Assembly: GCA_023974075.1 (NCBI GenBank)
Contig: CM043792.1
Span: 13,931,456-13,995,455 of the forward strand
Source: Chaenocephalus aceratus
Taxonomy: Eukaryota > Chordata > Actinopteri > Perciformes > Channichthyidae
Length of the DNA stretch: 64,000 nucleotides
Reading direction: 5' to 3'
The translations under genes were made by a program, and so were the position numbers. Below, piece after piece: positions 11,993-25,329 of the stretch. The notes beneath the pieces were generated by a model. It was not told the origin of the DNA, did no database searches, and was given only the letters and a program-made list of their open reading frames with translations. Position 1 is the first letter of the stretch, and every line of letters starts with the position of its first letter.

Positions 11993-14900
11993 CTCTGGAA
12001 CTGTAAGATACTCCACAACCCTCTTCAACACTGCAATGTCAAAGATTACCCAACTCAAATTTTTCTAAAATGCTCAATGTTTTATGTTTCAAAAGATAAT
12101 GAAATACAGCAACATGTTACCACCAAAAGTCCATGGCACATTTCCATCCGTGAATAAGCACTAACCGTAATGGTATCCATTAGGGTACTGTTTTTTTGAC
12201 AGCGCTAAATCAACAAAATAGCTCTGAGTAACTCAGAGCGTAATACCCGCATCATTCACAAAAAGATCATGGCATTAATAAAGCACTGTGTGAATGTGTT
12301 TTAAGTGTGTTTGGATATGCAAAGAGTGAGAGGGTAATATCCGATGAGGTTAGGGTCAGAACCTCTGTTGGTCTCCATGGTGTTTGCTGTGGTTTACAAT
12401 CTCTTTTTAAAAGACTGTGAAAGCCTCAAATGTTTAAGGATGTGTTTCTGCGAGTGTACTCTGTGTCCAGGGCTCACCAGGAACAAAGAGTAAAAATATG
12501 CCAGTTTAATGTGCTCACTGAACAGGAACATTGTGTTTGACTTCGGCTGTTCTTATCCGCCCCTTGGTGGTATCCTTCTCATATTCTAATTTGCTTTCCA
12601 CTGAAAGGCATTTTTGTTATTAAATTATTCAAATGAAAACTGCCACAGTATATGAAATAAACGTTAAGAGAATGGGTGAAGAATCCACTTTAGACAATAA
12701 TCATTGCTCGCTATTTTCTCGAAGAAAACATTTATTCAAATCAATAGCCTTCAATCCCTAAAGGGTACAAAAAAGCAACTAGATTATTTCTGTTGTCATT
12801 TAAATATTGTTTCACACAACAGGAGCTGATGGATTTAACTTTAAATTACACATGGAGAACATTTGCCTCTATATTTCACTGTTGGGGTGACATTTGTAGT
12901 TATTGGGAAGTAATGCGACAAAAAGTCAACAAACCAAAAAGACACTTTACAGGAAGAAAAGCAAGCAGGCGATCAGACCGAAAGCAGCCCGTTAATAAAT
13001 CCACATAGAGGCCTCATTCTCACAATTACAAATTACAAATAGTATAAATAAAAGGAATCCATAAAGAATTAAAAAAAAAAACAGAAAGTCAACAGTTTTG
13101 CATTGCAGTACTGCCGGTTGCCACTAGGAACACATGGAAGCAAGGCTCAGGGATAGCGTGGTGTCGATAGTTCTTAAAATACCTTTATGGTGTCGACCAA
13201 GGTTTGCTTTCTGTTACAGCCTTATTTGGCCTCATTTTCTTTGGATGACAATTACCTCCTGAGCTGAGCTGAACTGTGTCTGTCACATGCAGACATTGTA
13301 GTAATAATTCATATGAGAAGTTATCAATCTAGATTTGGCATAATTGTCATTATCAATGTTAGATTTGATTAGAGGAATGGCAACTCCCATCACAATAATG
13401 GCAATGTTCAGCATTACTGCATTTGCTGGTAATATCCTTAGACTTTATATTTAATATCATGTTAAAAGTCTCTTCTGAATACCTCCAACCAAATGGTTTT
13501 AGAATCCCGAAAGGCAAATGCAAACAGTTTCTGTTTACAACACTTTATCCAAACGAAGTGTTAGGAAAACTTTGCTCGGGCTGATAGTGAGTTCAGGCCC
13601 CAGAGCACTTAATTAATGAGATATTTCTAATGATGGAACCCTATTCATGAATAATCCATGACTCAAACCACAAGAGTTAGCGTAGCCTTGGGGGAGATCA
13701 ACAAGCAAACTTATTGAAGTTATTAACATTAATATTTCATTTATTTATTTTGCATCCAATGAATATTAACCTTTGCTTTGTACCATCTGATTTAAAAACT
13801 CCTGATTTCAAGACTCAAGTCAAGCACTATCAATGAGGTATGGTTCTCAATTTTCATCTCTTGTGTCCTATTTTTGGATTCTATTTATATTTATCCAAAT
13901 ATATATGGTCTTTTTTCCCCTTTTTTTATCTGTATGTTCATTTATTTTCTAAAGAGGAAATGGGTCTTGCAGGTACAATCAATGGTTTCCAATGACTTTA
14001 AGTTAAACTATAAATAGAACAATCACGACAAGGCACTGGAACTTTTTGACATTAGCTCCTTGTACAGTATGTCCAAATGTACAGCATCATGACGTGTTTC
14101 CATATTAGCCTCACAGGAAGGATTACTGTTGTGGAATGGAGGGGCTGAGTCATGAGTGGGTTGAGCAGGTAAGCAGAAGTGTTGCTATGGTGTTTGACTT
14201 GAAAGTACTCGTTATGTTTCAGACCATCAGACTTGCGTGGGCAAAGTCGTCACAGTTGTCATCAACCCGGCCTCCAAGCTCAAGTCACATTTCTCTGTGC
14301 TGATGTCAAATGTTACGTCTCAAAATGTATTCAAGAGAGAATGGTTGCAGGAACAAAACAGTCTCAATCTTTAATAGTTTCTTGGCTAACTAGGTACAAT
14401 GAAAAACTGTATATGAATTACTTCTATAACTAGGTCTAGATAAAAAAAAAAGGTTACTAAGATTAAAAATCCTCATGAAAAGAATATATTGCTTCAATAT
14501 ATTAAAAAAGGCAAGACTAACACAAAAGGACAATGGTCATGTTAGAAGAACCACGCATCAGTAAAATGACCTTCCAACAGTTGAAACCCATTTTAGAAGC
14601 ACTAATTGCCTTCTACTTTGTGTTTGAATTTGGTCTCTTTTACGTTAGGACAATGTAACCTCCCATTTCAAAAATAGTCCATTATATTGACAAGAACCTC
14701 ATTAGATTTGATGTGAGTGTTTACCGTAAAATGTAAAAATGGCATAATATTATCGTTACCAGTTCAGTTTAATGGGAATATGTCATTAATGCATTAGCAT
14801 GTGAATGTTAGTGAGGTAAAAAACAAAAAAAGAGATCAAAGTTTTGCCACATATTTTGTCACTTGCAGAAATATAAGTATATATCTTAGTAAAAACTAAC

Positions 14901-15176
14901 ATTTGAGTTCAAAGCCCTTTTTAAAGCTGCAACATGAACATTTTCTCTTTTAAAACAATACCCATGTGGCTTTCAAAACAAAGAGCAGCTCCAATCACAG
15001 GGGATGAGAAAAGGCAACAAAACGACAATTAAGAAAAGTACAATTTTCCTTTTGTCTACTTTATAGGAAGTATGTCATTGCTGAAGTAAAAATGTTATTA
15101 TATTACTTTCTGCAGACACAAAGTGAGCAACCCCCATAGTTCACTTTTGGTAAGCAAAAGGCTACAGCGCACGCAT

Positions 15177-15179
<3 letters not shown>
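11993..15179. other. Non-coding stretch
   Basis: No gene, RNA or complete transposon was recognised. Around 13300-13480 and 13600-13760 the sequence has many AATTA/TAATT words without tandem structure, and is a candidate conserved non-coding area. The 14221-14440 region shows a TTTCAG acceptor followed by open frames, but no family match. Confidence 0.35.

Positions 15180-15235
<56 letters not shown>
15180..15235. repeat. (AC)n microsatellite
   Basis: About 28 uninterrupted AC units follow a CGCACGCATGCGC segment. The mixed purine-pyrimidine alternation can form Z-DNA. Confidence 0.98.
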
Positions 15236-15238
<3 letters not shown>

Positions 15239-16800
15239 CAGCTGCCCTTGTTTTCTTCAGAAATGCAACCCACTGGGTTGAACACACTGGCTGATATAGA
15301 AAAAGTCCCATCCAAACAACTTTCAAAGCAAAATGTGAACAACCTCAGTTCACAAGGTGTTTGGCATCTCTGCCTTAGAACTCCCTGCGCTTGCAAATAA
15401 TACTTTTAAGAGCCACTACCTGAGAATGTACCCACCGGATATCTGGACTCAGCCAGCTCTTCTGACTGGATTGAAGAGTCTGTTTGATGCAGAATAAAGT
15501 TCCAAAGTGGATACGATAAAAAAATGTTTTGTGAGTTGTAAAGAAGAGTATGGAAAATGTTTGGAAATTGAACATTGAGCTATGTCTGCAAAGTGAGGAA
15601 GTAGATTTTGATCTGCTATGTATTTTCTTCAGGCTTATACTCTAATCATTAGATATCCTTGATTGTAATATACCTATTATCTTCCTGTACATTGCTGTTG
15701 CTTTTCCCGAGCAGAAGAAAACAAGTCAAGGCTGCAGTTTCAGGGGAAAACTGTAGGACCCAACATGTGACCATATGCGCACAATTACAAAAGTGCATCG
15801 CATAAAAAAAGTGGCTACATTGCAGCAAAATACCTCCACTTTAATTTAAATGCTACTGCCTACATTATACAGAAGTGATATGACTTGTTTCTCATATTGG
15901 CTCTCTCTGCACGCTGCTGTTTTTCCTCAAATTCTGATAGGGTCTAAATTAAAACCAAACTTCACATGTTTTTGAAATCCTGCCAATCCAGAGTCAATAC
16001 TTTACTGAAATGCCATTTAGCCAGGGTGCTGATGCTTTGAAATGTTCATTCGCTACAACTATCTAACTCATCTGTATAAAGTGTTCAATAAATGTGAAAT
16101 GCAACCACCTGTTTATTACCCCGGTAACAAGGGTTTCATTTAAAGAAGGGATCTTTTTTTTATAGCTGTTTTGACATGATGAGTGTTTTTACCAGATTTC
16201 ATGTTAAGAGTTCACAAGCATGCTGGCATCAAATATTAGCAGCCATATAAAAGGCAAGAATTGCTGGTAAAGCAGCCATGCACATCAGTGTGGCCCCTTC
16301 ATGTTGTTTAAAGGACGGAAGCATCCTTACAAACCTTTAAGCACTCACAATGATTAGCTATTGCACAACCTGAAACAGCGCCAAAGGGTTAAAGCCCCAT
16401 TTTAATGTAGTTCAGGCATTACTGGGCTTCAGTGTTGGGCTGCTTTCCAAAAGGACAATTTAAGAGAATTACTGAAGGCCCATTAACTTGTCAAGATCCC
16501 CATTCCATCAATGAAAGGCTAGAGAAACATTGTTTTGCAGAAGATAAATGCATCCTACACATGTGGCCTTTGTCTATTTGACACATGCATATTCCAAATT
16601 ACATCTCTTCAGCTGAAATAGCTAGATAGACCGCTGTACTGTATGTGCTTACATATTGCGTGTTGCGTGTATCAGTAGTGAACTGTGTGGGCAGACGTAC
16701 AGAAATTCACCATGACAGAACTACACCTCTTGATTTGATTTGGGTACAATTATAAAAAGAACAATTATTTCTGTTTAGAAGAGTTGAATGCGTTCACTTC
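15236..16800. other. Non-coding stretch, candidate conserved element near 16330-16620
   Basis: No coding signal was found. The 16330-16620 part is free of recognisable repeats and of low-complexity sequence, and has mixed composition, so it is the most likely conserved piece. This is composition only. Confidence 0.3.
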
Positions 16801-16804
16801 AGTT

Positions 16805-16956
16805 ATATTAAACATGTGTGCATCAGCTTTCATCATCAAAGTGATCATAATTATCTATAATATAAAAAATAAAGTATATCCAAATAAATTGGCAGGACCC
16901 CCCAATAGGGGTCCAGGCTAAGCCCCAAATGTCTTGGAATCCTAGAAACGCCCCTG
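16805..16956 (-). mobile_element. hAT element end fragment
   Basis: Read on the minus strand, the terminus begins CAGGGGCGTTTCTAGGATTC and continues with a GACATTTGGGGCTTAGCC segment, a terminus of common fish hAT elements. The opposite end was not found, so the element is truncated or its far end has decayed. The open frame across 16823-17032 is a by-product. Confidence 0.6.
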
Positions 16957-17307
16957 TGCATACCTGACCTGTGCGGGAGAGCTGCGAGTGTACTGCATTT
17001 GTATAGGGCCCTGGCCTCCTGTGATTTTGCAAAAGTTGCTTCAGGGAAATAAAAATATCAATGGTTTAAATACATTTCAGGTTGGCAGAAATCCTAAATA
17101 AACCATTGGCTTGGCAAGTACATTTTTCTCAGTCATTATGACATAAGAGCAAAACTCTCCCTTTCATGTAGTTTGTTATTTAGGTTTTTGTGAATGTAAA
17201 AGTTATGCAAAGGCTGGAATCCCAAGTTCACGCTAGAGGGAGTTTCTCTGTCACACTGGACTCCTTTGTTTACTTCTGTAATATACTGACATCACTTTGT
17301 AACACTT

Positions 17308-18004
<697 letters not shown>

Positions 18005-18280
18005 GGTGCTTCTATTTGCTAGCACTCCAACACATTGTGCGATATAGGCTAAGGGGCAAGACATCTCTATGTGGTTGACCAATCATAACTGAGGCAGCCT
18101 GCTAACCAATCAGAGCAGACTGTGCTCTGGTTTCAGACAGAGGGTGAACATAGGTGCTGCAGCACAGGCAGTATGAGAAAAATAAAGACCTTTCTGAAAA
18201 TGTTAACATGAACACATGTCACAGTAAAGGCACTTAATGCAAATATGAACCTGTAAATCATCATCATAGGGCACCTTTCA

Positions 18281-18964
18281 TGACTTATAAGGTCATGCCC
18301 ATTACTGTGAATCCACAAGTCCAAAAATGAAAAAAGTATTTATTTTCAGATTGTTTTAATATGTATATACAGTACATATAAATGTTTGTTTACATTATTA
18401 CAGGCATTGTATTGCATCAGCAGAAACACAGCAAATACTTATATATATACTCAGTGTCTCTGTCTGTGTTTGCAGTTCCCAGTCTGCCCCCCCCCCCCCC
18501 CTTGTGTAACACGAACTAATAAAAACAACTTGCACTTACATTGCACAAGCAAAGGTGATCAATCATTGCAACAAAAAAAGCCGAAATATTATTAATACCC
18601 CTATATTACTTCAAATGCACACTCTCTTTGTCCCTGTAAGACCTCAAACATTAAAACATTGCATATCAATCTAATGCACAATATATTATCTACCCTATCT
18701 GTAACCCTATAAAAGTTCATCTCATTTATTCTCTGACCACTCAAACTATAAACAAACATTTGGAACAGACCAATGTTGTAGAGGCTTTTATGACACTTAT
18801 TGTATGTCGTTTTAAGTTAAAACCAACAGTTAATGTACATTTAACAGAGTTTAAAATGTACACCATAGTGATTGTTGGCACTGGCACTTGGTTTGAACCC
18901 TTGGCCAATGGACCCGGTATTTTGATAGATTTTTTATTATTAGCTAGAAGAGTATTTATCCAGT
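18281..18964. other. AT-rich non-coding stretch with a C tract
   Basis: No gene was seen. A run of 15 C lies at 18487-18501. The rest is AT-rich without recognised element ends. Confidence 0.4.
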
Positions 18965-19371
18965 GTATATGTTTTATTTGTGCGTCTACTGTGACATGTT
19001 TAGATGCTATAAGGTTCAAAAAGCTCTTTATTTTTCTCCTACTGCCTGTGCTGCAGCACCTCTTTTCACCCTCTGTCTGAAACCAGAGCCCAGTCTGCTC
19101 TGATTGGTTAGCTGGCCGGCTATGTTGTGATTGGTCAACCACTTAGAGTTGTCCCGCCCCTTAGCCTATCACATACAATGTGTTGGAGCACTAGCCAATA
19201 AAAGCACAAGTGTTACGTAGTGATGTCACCATGTTATAAAAGTAAACAAAGGACTACAATGGTGGCATTTCAGGCGGGAGGAGAGTGTGGTAGAGAAACT
19301 TTCTCTGGTCCGAACTTGCACAAACAAACTGTATAACACACTACAGATACACAACGTATTAAAGGGCCCCT
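18965..19371 (-). mobile_element. TTAA-type repeat, family B copy 2
   Basis: The core includes CTGTGCTGCAGCACCTCTTT, CTGCTCTGATTGGTTAGC and TCCCGCCCCTTAGCCTATC. The right end is AAGGGCCCCT followed by TTAA at 19372-19375. The left end is degraded. The reverse-strand frame over 18741-19142 beginning MVDQSQHSR is a translation of this repeat, not a gene. Confidence 0.85.
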
Positions 19372-19376
19372 TTAAA

Positions 19377-20594
19377 TTGGTAGATTACTAATTTAAGTGC
19401 ACAATGATTTAAAATGACCATTTTAGTATTTTTTCTTTTAATTTCGTAAATATCCTAACATATATGTAACGCATTCTATTGAGAGCCTGTTGGAGAAGGT
19501 ACAGCTGCTGAATTCCTCTGCAGCATTCATCCTTTCTCTAAAATGTGTTCTTATTTCCTGCCAAAGAACCGCACACAGCCAGGTTAAGCTATGCAGAGAA
19601 AACGATATTTTCCATACACAAGTGACTTTGCCTACCTCTGTGCAGTATTGCAGATGATGTAACTGCTCTAAAAGGTGATGTTGTCAGATTGGACAGAACA
19701 GCTGAACCAGCCCTGAATCTTTCTCTTTCTCCTACTGAGTCTCTGGATTCAGTTAAAGTGATGAGTGGGAGTTCTGTATTTGCTCGCATATGTATGATAT
19801 TTGATCTTTATCGGTGAATCCCATCCTGACCTCGTCTGCTTTCTGAAATTCTGGCCTGAGTTGATGGACACTGACTGAGCATAAATATTGAAGCTCTGTG
19901 GCACCATCTGTGCTACAACATTACAAACAAAAGATGTTATGCCAAACCTACTTGTGGCAGAATATTGTTCACTCAGCTTCAACAGCACAAAAGTGCAGCG
20001 TTGTTCAAAAACTAGACATTTTAAAAAGGACAATGCAGAAAGATATGAGCAGATATTATTTTCTAACGTAATGATTTCCTTTCTGTTTAAATAATGTTTC
20101 ATCTTTGTCCTTCTGTGTTGCAAATATGTAAAAGCCGTTTTTAAAAGTGAGCATTTCTTATGAGGTCTAGTCCGGTTCCTGAAGCAGCTTACTTCTTTTG
20201 ACTGCCATTGAACATAATCATCAGTAGAGAAACGGCACATAAGTGTTTTTAATTAAAGGTTCTTTCTTAGAAATGCCTGAGGCAGCCTCTAATCTCAAAG
20301 CAGCATGTTGTTGAGAATGTATTATTTTCAGGTCAAAATGTAATTATCTGGCTCCTCTCAAAATCAAAAACCTCTAAACAGGGTGTCGCTTCTTCATGTC
20401 TTTTCATTTGTTTGTTTTTTCTTAGATGTAAGAAAACCCGTGTTGGAAGTTTTTGGATATAAATGTTGGAATTTGTTGGAGCTTTTTTATTTCTACTCTC
20501 TGGCTGCTTTATTCATGCCTGCCTTTCTTATTAAACACATTTTTATTACAACCTGTTTTACTTTTCTCAGAGGGCAACAACTCAGAGGAAGAGA
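19377..20594. other. Non-coding stretch apart from one long anonymous ORF
   Basis: No transposon ends or RNA genes were recognised. The stretch contains the 163-codon minus-strand open frame listed separately. Confidence 0.4.
19749..20240 (-). CDS. Anonymous 163-codon ORF, unknown status
   Basis: The frame starts at a true ATG (MCRFSTDDYVQ) and runs 163 codons to a stop. I recognise no domain, signal peptide or membrane segment. It is rich in Ser, Lys, Arg and Phe, has several Cys residues, and no repeats. Local sequence is about 60% AT, where such a run without stops is unusual but not impossible by chance. There is no obvious promoter and no splice context. It may be an exon, an unclassified element remnant, or chance. 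Confidence 0.15.
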   Translation of the reverse strand: MCRFSTDDYVQWQSKEVSCFRNRTRPHKKCSLLKTAFTYLQHRRTKMKHYLNRKEIITLENNICSYLSALSFLKCLVFEQRCTFVLLKLSEQYSATSRFGITSFVCNVVAQMVPQSFNIYAQSVSINSGQNFRKQTRSGWDSPIKIKYHTYASKYRTPTHHFN

Positions 20595-21048
20595 GCAATT
20601 GTTAGGAACCTTGACTCAATAGTTTAGAGGACTCAAATGCACTACCCAGAGACAAAAAAGGTTTGAAGAAAAATAATCTTTACAAAGTCACTCTTTCAGA
20701 GGAAATAACAAAATGACAAAAGTAAAGCGCTCACATGGAGGGAAAAAGGCAAAACACTGAATCTCTTAAGCGATGGCTTGGGTCTGGCTTCTTGGGACAA
20801 CGAACAAGACGAACCGACAACTAACAAGGGGAGACAGGACAATATATACATGAGGTAAGTGGGCACAGGTGGATACAATCAGGGGCGGGGCAGAGGCTAG
20901 CGATGGCGGGGAAAAGAACCAAGGAAGTAAAGGGACCTGGAATGAGGCAAGGTGAGTAATAAAACAGGAAGTGGAACATAAACTAAAACTAACATGAACA
21001 TGACAAACATGACACAACTTAGCATAATTGACAGGACACTACAGCAAT
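20595..21048 (-). mobile_element. Solo LTR of an LTR retrotransposon
   Basis: The LTR body (20600-21043, 444 bp) begins TGTTAGGAACC and ends GGACACTACA, giving the canonical TG...CA termini with inverted TGT/ACA. It is flanked on both sides by the perfect 5-bp duplication GCAAT (20595-20599 and 21044-21048). On the minus strand there is a TATA-like CATGTATATATTGTC near 20835-20855, suggesting transcription in that direction. No gag/pol sequence lies nearby, so this is the product of LTR-LTR recombination. The text resembles Gypsy-type fish LTRs, but without internal genes the family is a guess. Confidence 0.85.
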
Positions 21049-23089
21049 TTACACATAACTGTTAAAATCGTACTGTGGCTGTTTCAACATTTAACTTAAA
21101 TTAAATATTTAGTTCAGCAAAGGCTAATCCCGGATCTAGTTAGTGTACCCCTCAAAACACACTTTAAAGTATGCAACAATTATCAGCTATGGTAGCTATA
21201 AGGTTGTAAAGCTAGGTTGAGCAGTGATGTAGATCTTTCTACAAAAATGTAGCCCTTTTTAAAAATGTTTACATCGGTGTTCACATGTGACCTCTTTACG
21301 GTCACTCATGCTTAGTTTAGTTCATAATGTTGATGAGCATGGCTGCCATTCTGTCTTACGACTGCTGCTGCTTGGGGTTCATGGTGTTCACTGGCGTTTG
21401 CACACACGATTACTTAACTGCTGCATCCATGTGATATGAAATGGAGATTTAAGAGATGTCAGACTGATGGATTTATGGACACTTTCCCCCTTTCATGCAC
21501 GTTGGTATGTTTGTAGGCGTGTCAAATCTCTTATTTGTACCTTTAGTAAAGTAACGTGAAAACACCTCTCTACTGACAAACTGTGCACAGACACAAGTCC
21601 GTATAGTCAAGATAAGGCTTCTAGGGGACATACACATAAGAAAAACATGTTTTTGAGTGCAGGGGATCTTCAAATATTTAGTGAGGCAAACCCTTAATTT
21701 ATGATTAAATATTTAGATTGGGAAACTCTGTGTGTAGGATTCACTCAAATATTAATTTAGAACAACTTAACATTTGATGACATTTTTAGTTTGGGTTAAA
21801 CTTGGCCACATCTCAAAAACTTAATTGTGTATAATTCAACTTCCATGCTTCTCTTAGTTCTTTTATTTGAAGCTTATAGGTCCTGCAAAGCAGCGAAACA
21901 TGTGGGGGCAGCTACTGCAAAACCCACAAACTTGCCTCAAAATCTACAGATTTAAAGCCAAGACTGGACAGAGAATTCAAATGCAAAATTAAAAGAGTCA
22001 TGACATGGACATTCCATATAATATCAAATGAGTGCTCTCAATGCCACAAAAGGCTCAAGTATGAAGTATGGCCGGTAAACAGGGATAAGGCATGTCTCTT
22101 CGCTTCATAAAGCTTTAAAACGTGCTGGAATGTGAGCTTTAAAAAAAAAAGTTAGTTCAAGAAATGTTACAGCCCTGCAGGTCTTGGTGTGGGATTCAAA
22201 AGCTTGGAGTCTAAAACCTTGAAAGCCCTGTGACCAAACCAGGAACAGAGATTACCAGTGAGGACACGGAGGGGTAAGGTTTGCTGAGGTCAATGAATCC
22301 GACAAGTCCAGGAGGGATTGCTCGATGGCCTGGAGAATCCTGCTCTCTATGTTTTATAACCACTGGCTACAGAGTGCAAGGTCAATGTGTACGGATGAAA
22401 GTTGTGGCATACTGATTCTAGTAATAACGCAGCCTGTTGGTATTGATTTTCTGGGAAACCTGTAGGTAACAGAACCAAGGAAGGTTGAAGAAAACACAGA
22501 CGTGCATCATGGGACTTTAATTCACGCCACTGCCCAATCTGTGTCAGGGGGGGGGGCGTTTACACTAATTGCACCGCATAAGCGCATAATAGTGCGCCAC
22601 ATTTGCGCTTCAGATGAGGATGTAAGGCCCCCTCATAACTGCATGACCCCGTATTGCACAATACAACTCAGACTGGCTTACCTGTACGTCAATCAAGTGG
22701 CAAATGCCATAGTAGGCTAACTTTAAAAAAACAAAACAAAAACACTACACTACCCACACTACCAATACGTCGATCACGTATTGGGCACCCATGGTCTACT
22801 GTGTCTAAAGACTTATTTCAATTTGACTCATGATTTATCTCAGACCCAAACATTCAAAAATAATGACTATCATCCAATATTGTTTTTACTACATCATAAC
22901 TTATTATACATTCATAACCGTAAAATCCTCATTTAATTGTATGGCCCCAAAACACATTACACCACACATTTTAAAGTAAAGCATTGAATTAAATTCACTC
23001 ATTATGTTCCCTATAGTGAAGACAGTGGATAGTTATGTTTATCTAATAGACTAAGATTCGTTTTTAGAAATGTATATTATTAACTAACC
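21049..23089. other. Non-coding stretch
   Basis: No supported gene was seen. A G tract lies at about 22545-22556. No complete transposon was identified. Confidence 0.4.
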
Positions 23090-23388
23090 TCTGTGGTGTT
23101 ACAGGTCTAAAGTCAAAGATACATCTTTATTGGGCCAAATTTGACCCAGAGTAACCCACAACAATGCTGCTGGGTCTTCGCAGACCCGAACACCAAATGA
23201 TACACTTTTTTTGGCCAGACTTTTTTTGACAAGACTTGGCTAAAATGGTCAAAATCAGTTTTGTAGTATATAGCTGTTGTGGAGGATATCATGAAGCCTT
23301 GTTCTGATTAAAAAAACTAGAGGGTAGTTATTATATCATTTTAACTTGAAACGGGTCACGGGAGACCCGAACAGAACATAAGGGTTAA
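23090..23388. mobile_element. Short TTAA-bounded DNA element with GGGTC/GACCC motifs
   Basis: The right border is GAACAGAACATAAGGG followed by TTAA (23385-23388); the left border is TTAA followed by CTAACCTCTGTGGTG. Both halves contain paired GGGTCT/AGACCCGAAC motifs, the signature of a common fish repeat beginning TTAACCCTTATGT. A related end is present at about 1480-1530. Confidence 0.65.
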
Positions 23389-24292
23389 GAAGGATTATAT
23401 TCTTCAGTTTTAAGATGGCAACATGAATATTTGTGAAAAAAAGAAGAAGTCTTTCCAGTAACCAAAAGATCCAGACCACTTTAGATCCAGATTTGTCTAC
23501 TACAGCATCTTTTCTTACTTTTACTGGAGGAGACTTGATGACAATAGGGACAGCAAAGAGGTTGACTTGTATAATAATAGGCTCTTAAAGGTAGGATGGA
23601 GCTCAAATGTCCCCTAGTTTATAAATTCATACCCAATCATTTAGGCTATCAGCATATTCTTAGGAACTGCTTGCAGAGAATAAAGAAAGGATTTTTTCTA
23701 TTAAGTCTCACAAAAGGATTCCACTTCTTGGAATCTACAAGACCTTAACGAATAGAGGTATTTCAGTGGCATATCCCTTTATTCCTTATATTGGCTTTTC
23801 TGTTTTTTACCAGCTTCAAAACTGGTGCTATATTCTTCTTACAATTGTACAAAGTGAAATTATTAAGATATCTAGGTAGACAGCGAAACAGTATGGCAAT
23901 TGTTCGCTTTGCAGACACTGGAAGATACAAGGCAATCTCATTTAAATAAAGTATCCTCAAACGCAATTGCCATGGACAAATGGAAAACACAATCCTGGCT
24001 AGATCAGAAGCACACTTAAGATATGTGTGCTCCTTGTTTTCTATTGCAGAGGGAACAACCTATCAAAAGTGTGATGGGAAACATGCAGGAGGAAGGCTTT
24101 CACAGTATGATATTATCGCACAATAAAAATGTACTGTTACCAGGAAGTATTTCAGTTGTGATGTAACAACATGTAATCAACATCCAAAGCTAAAACGTTT
24201 CCCATTCCACCCATGATGGTTATCTCCTCACAATTCAACCAGCCAACAAAAAACAGGCTGGTATCGAACGGTCAATGCCAAAATCCAGAGAA
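23389..24292. other. Non-coding stretch
   Basis: AT-rich; nothing recognisable. The open frame at 23763-23990 (minus) has no family resemblance. Confidence 0.4.
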
Positions 24293-24296
24293 TTAA

Positions 24297-24598
24297 AGGA
24301 GTAGTTTGCCATTTATGGAAATTGGCTTTAGGCTGGTTGCCTGGCAACGTCACGGCAATGACAGGACTCCAGAAAGTCAGTGTTCGGCCAAGAAGTAGTC
24401 TGGCATGTAATCCTTTCTACAATTTGGTTTATTACTGTTAGAGAAAGCCAGGCAAACTGTTTTCCTCCGTTTCCTCTTTATGCTAAGCTAAATTAGGCTA
24501 CAGTAACCAGCTAAATAACCATATTTACCTTTAGGTAATGTTGTGAATCAGTAGGAACAAGTAATAAGCATATTTCCAAAACTGTCAAGCTATTCCTT
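24297..24598. mobile_element. TTAA-type repeat, family D copy 1
   Basis: The left border is TTAA (24293-24296) then AGGAGTAGTTTGCC; the right end is AAGCTATTCCTTTT, an inverse of the left terminus. Internal landmarks are CTGGTTGCCTGGCAACGTCA and TTATGCTAAGCTAAATTAGG, typical of this fish family. Partial copies occur at 35137, 46222 and 48945. Confidence 0.7.
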
Positions 24599-24899
24599 TT
24601 ACATATAACTCTTTAGCTATGTAGCGGTTAAAGACACTTAAGTATTGGTTTCCAGCAACAGTCCCAATCTCTCCCTGAGCTAAACCTTTTGGACTACCTA
24701 ACAGTTGCTGTATTGTATCATTCCAATTTTCTAAACTTTCACAATCAATTTGTTCCTAATTACTTTATATTGGTTTTTTGCTTCCCTTGCCTGCCACACC
24801 GCCCTGCAGCTTTCTATTCCTTCTTCCCTCCAACTTCCTTCGCCATCCCTGCTCTTCAACCCGTCACAATCTACAGTTACGATGCATTCAATCATTTAA

Positions 24900-25325
24900 A
24901 GAGGCCCATTTAGGCTTTTCGGAGTTTACCCTTTCCGTTAGTGTGTTCTATAGGTTTGTGTGCATGTAATTGGTCTGCAAAGGCTGAAATCCCAAAGTTT
25001 CTCTCCATCAAAACCCAGGTCTGAAACGCCTCAATTGTAGTCCTTTGTTTACTTATGCAACATAGTGACATCACTACGTAACACTCGTGTTTCTATTGGC
25101 TTGTGCTCCAATACATTGTGCTAAGAGGTGGGACTTCTCTAAGTGGTTGATCAATCACAAAAGAGCAGGACAGCTAACCAATCAGAGCAGACTGGGCTCT
25201 GGTTTCAGACAGAGGGTGAAAAGAGGTGCTGCAGCACAGGCAGTATGAGAAAAATAAGCATTTTGAACATTAAAGCATGGAGACATGTCCCAGTAGAGAC
25301 ACGCAATACAATTATGAAACATTTA
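24900..25325 (+). mobile_element. TTAA-type repeat, family B copy 3 (unbroken)
   Basis: It begins right after TTAA (24896-24899) with AGAGGCCCATTTAGGC and continues through TCTGCAAAGGCTGAAATCCC, CCTTTGTTTACTTATGC, ACCAATCAGAGCAGACTGGG and GGTGCTGCAGCACAGGCAGT. The right end is degraded. It is the best reference for reconstructing what the nested insertions at 17308 and 44242 interrupted. Confidence 0.85.
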
Positions 25326-25329
25326 TCTG

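Noticed and set aside
18741..19142. 133-codon minus-strand frame beginning MVDQSQHSR
   Set aside because: It is family B repeat sequence; the same peptide text starts again at 25143 in another copy. Not a gene.
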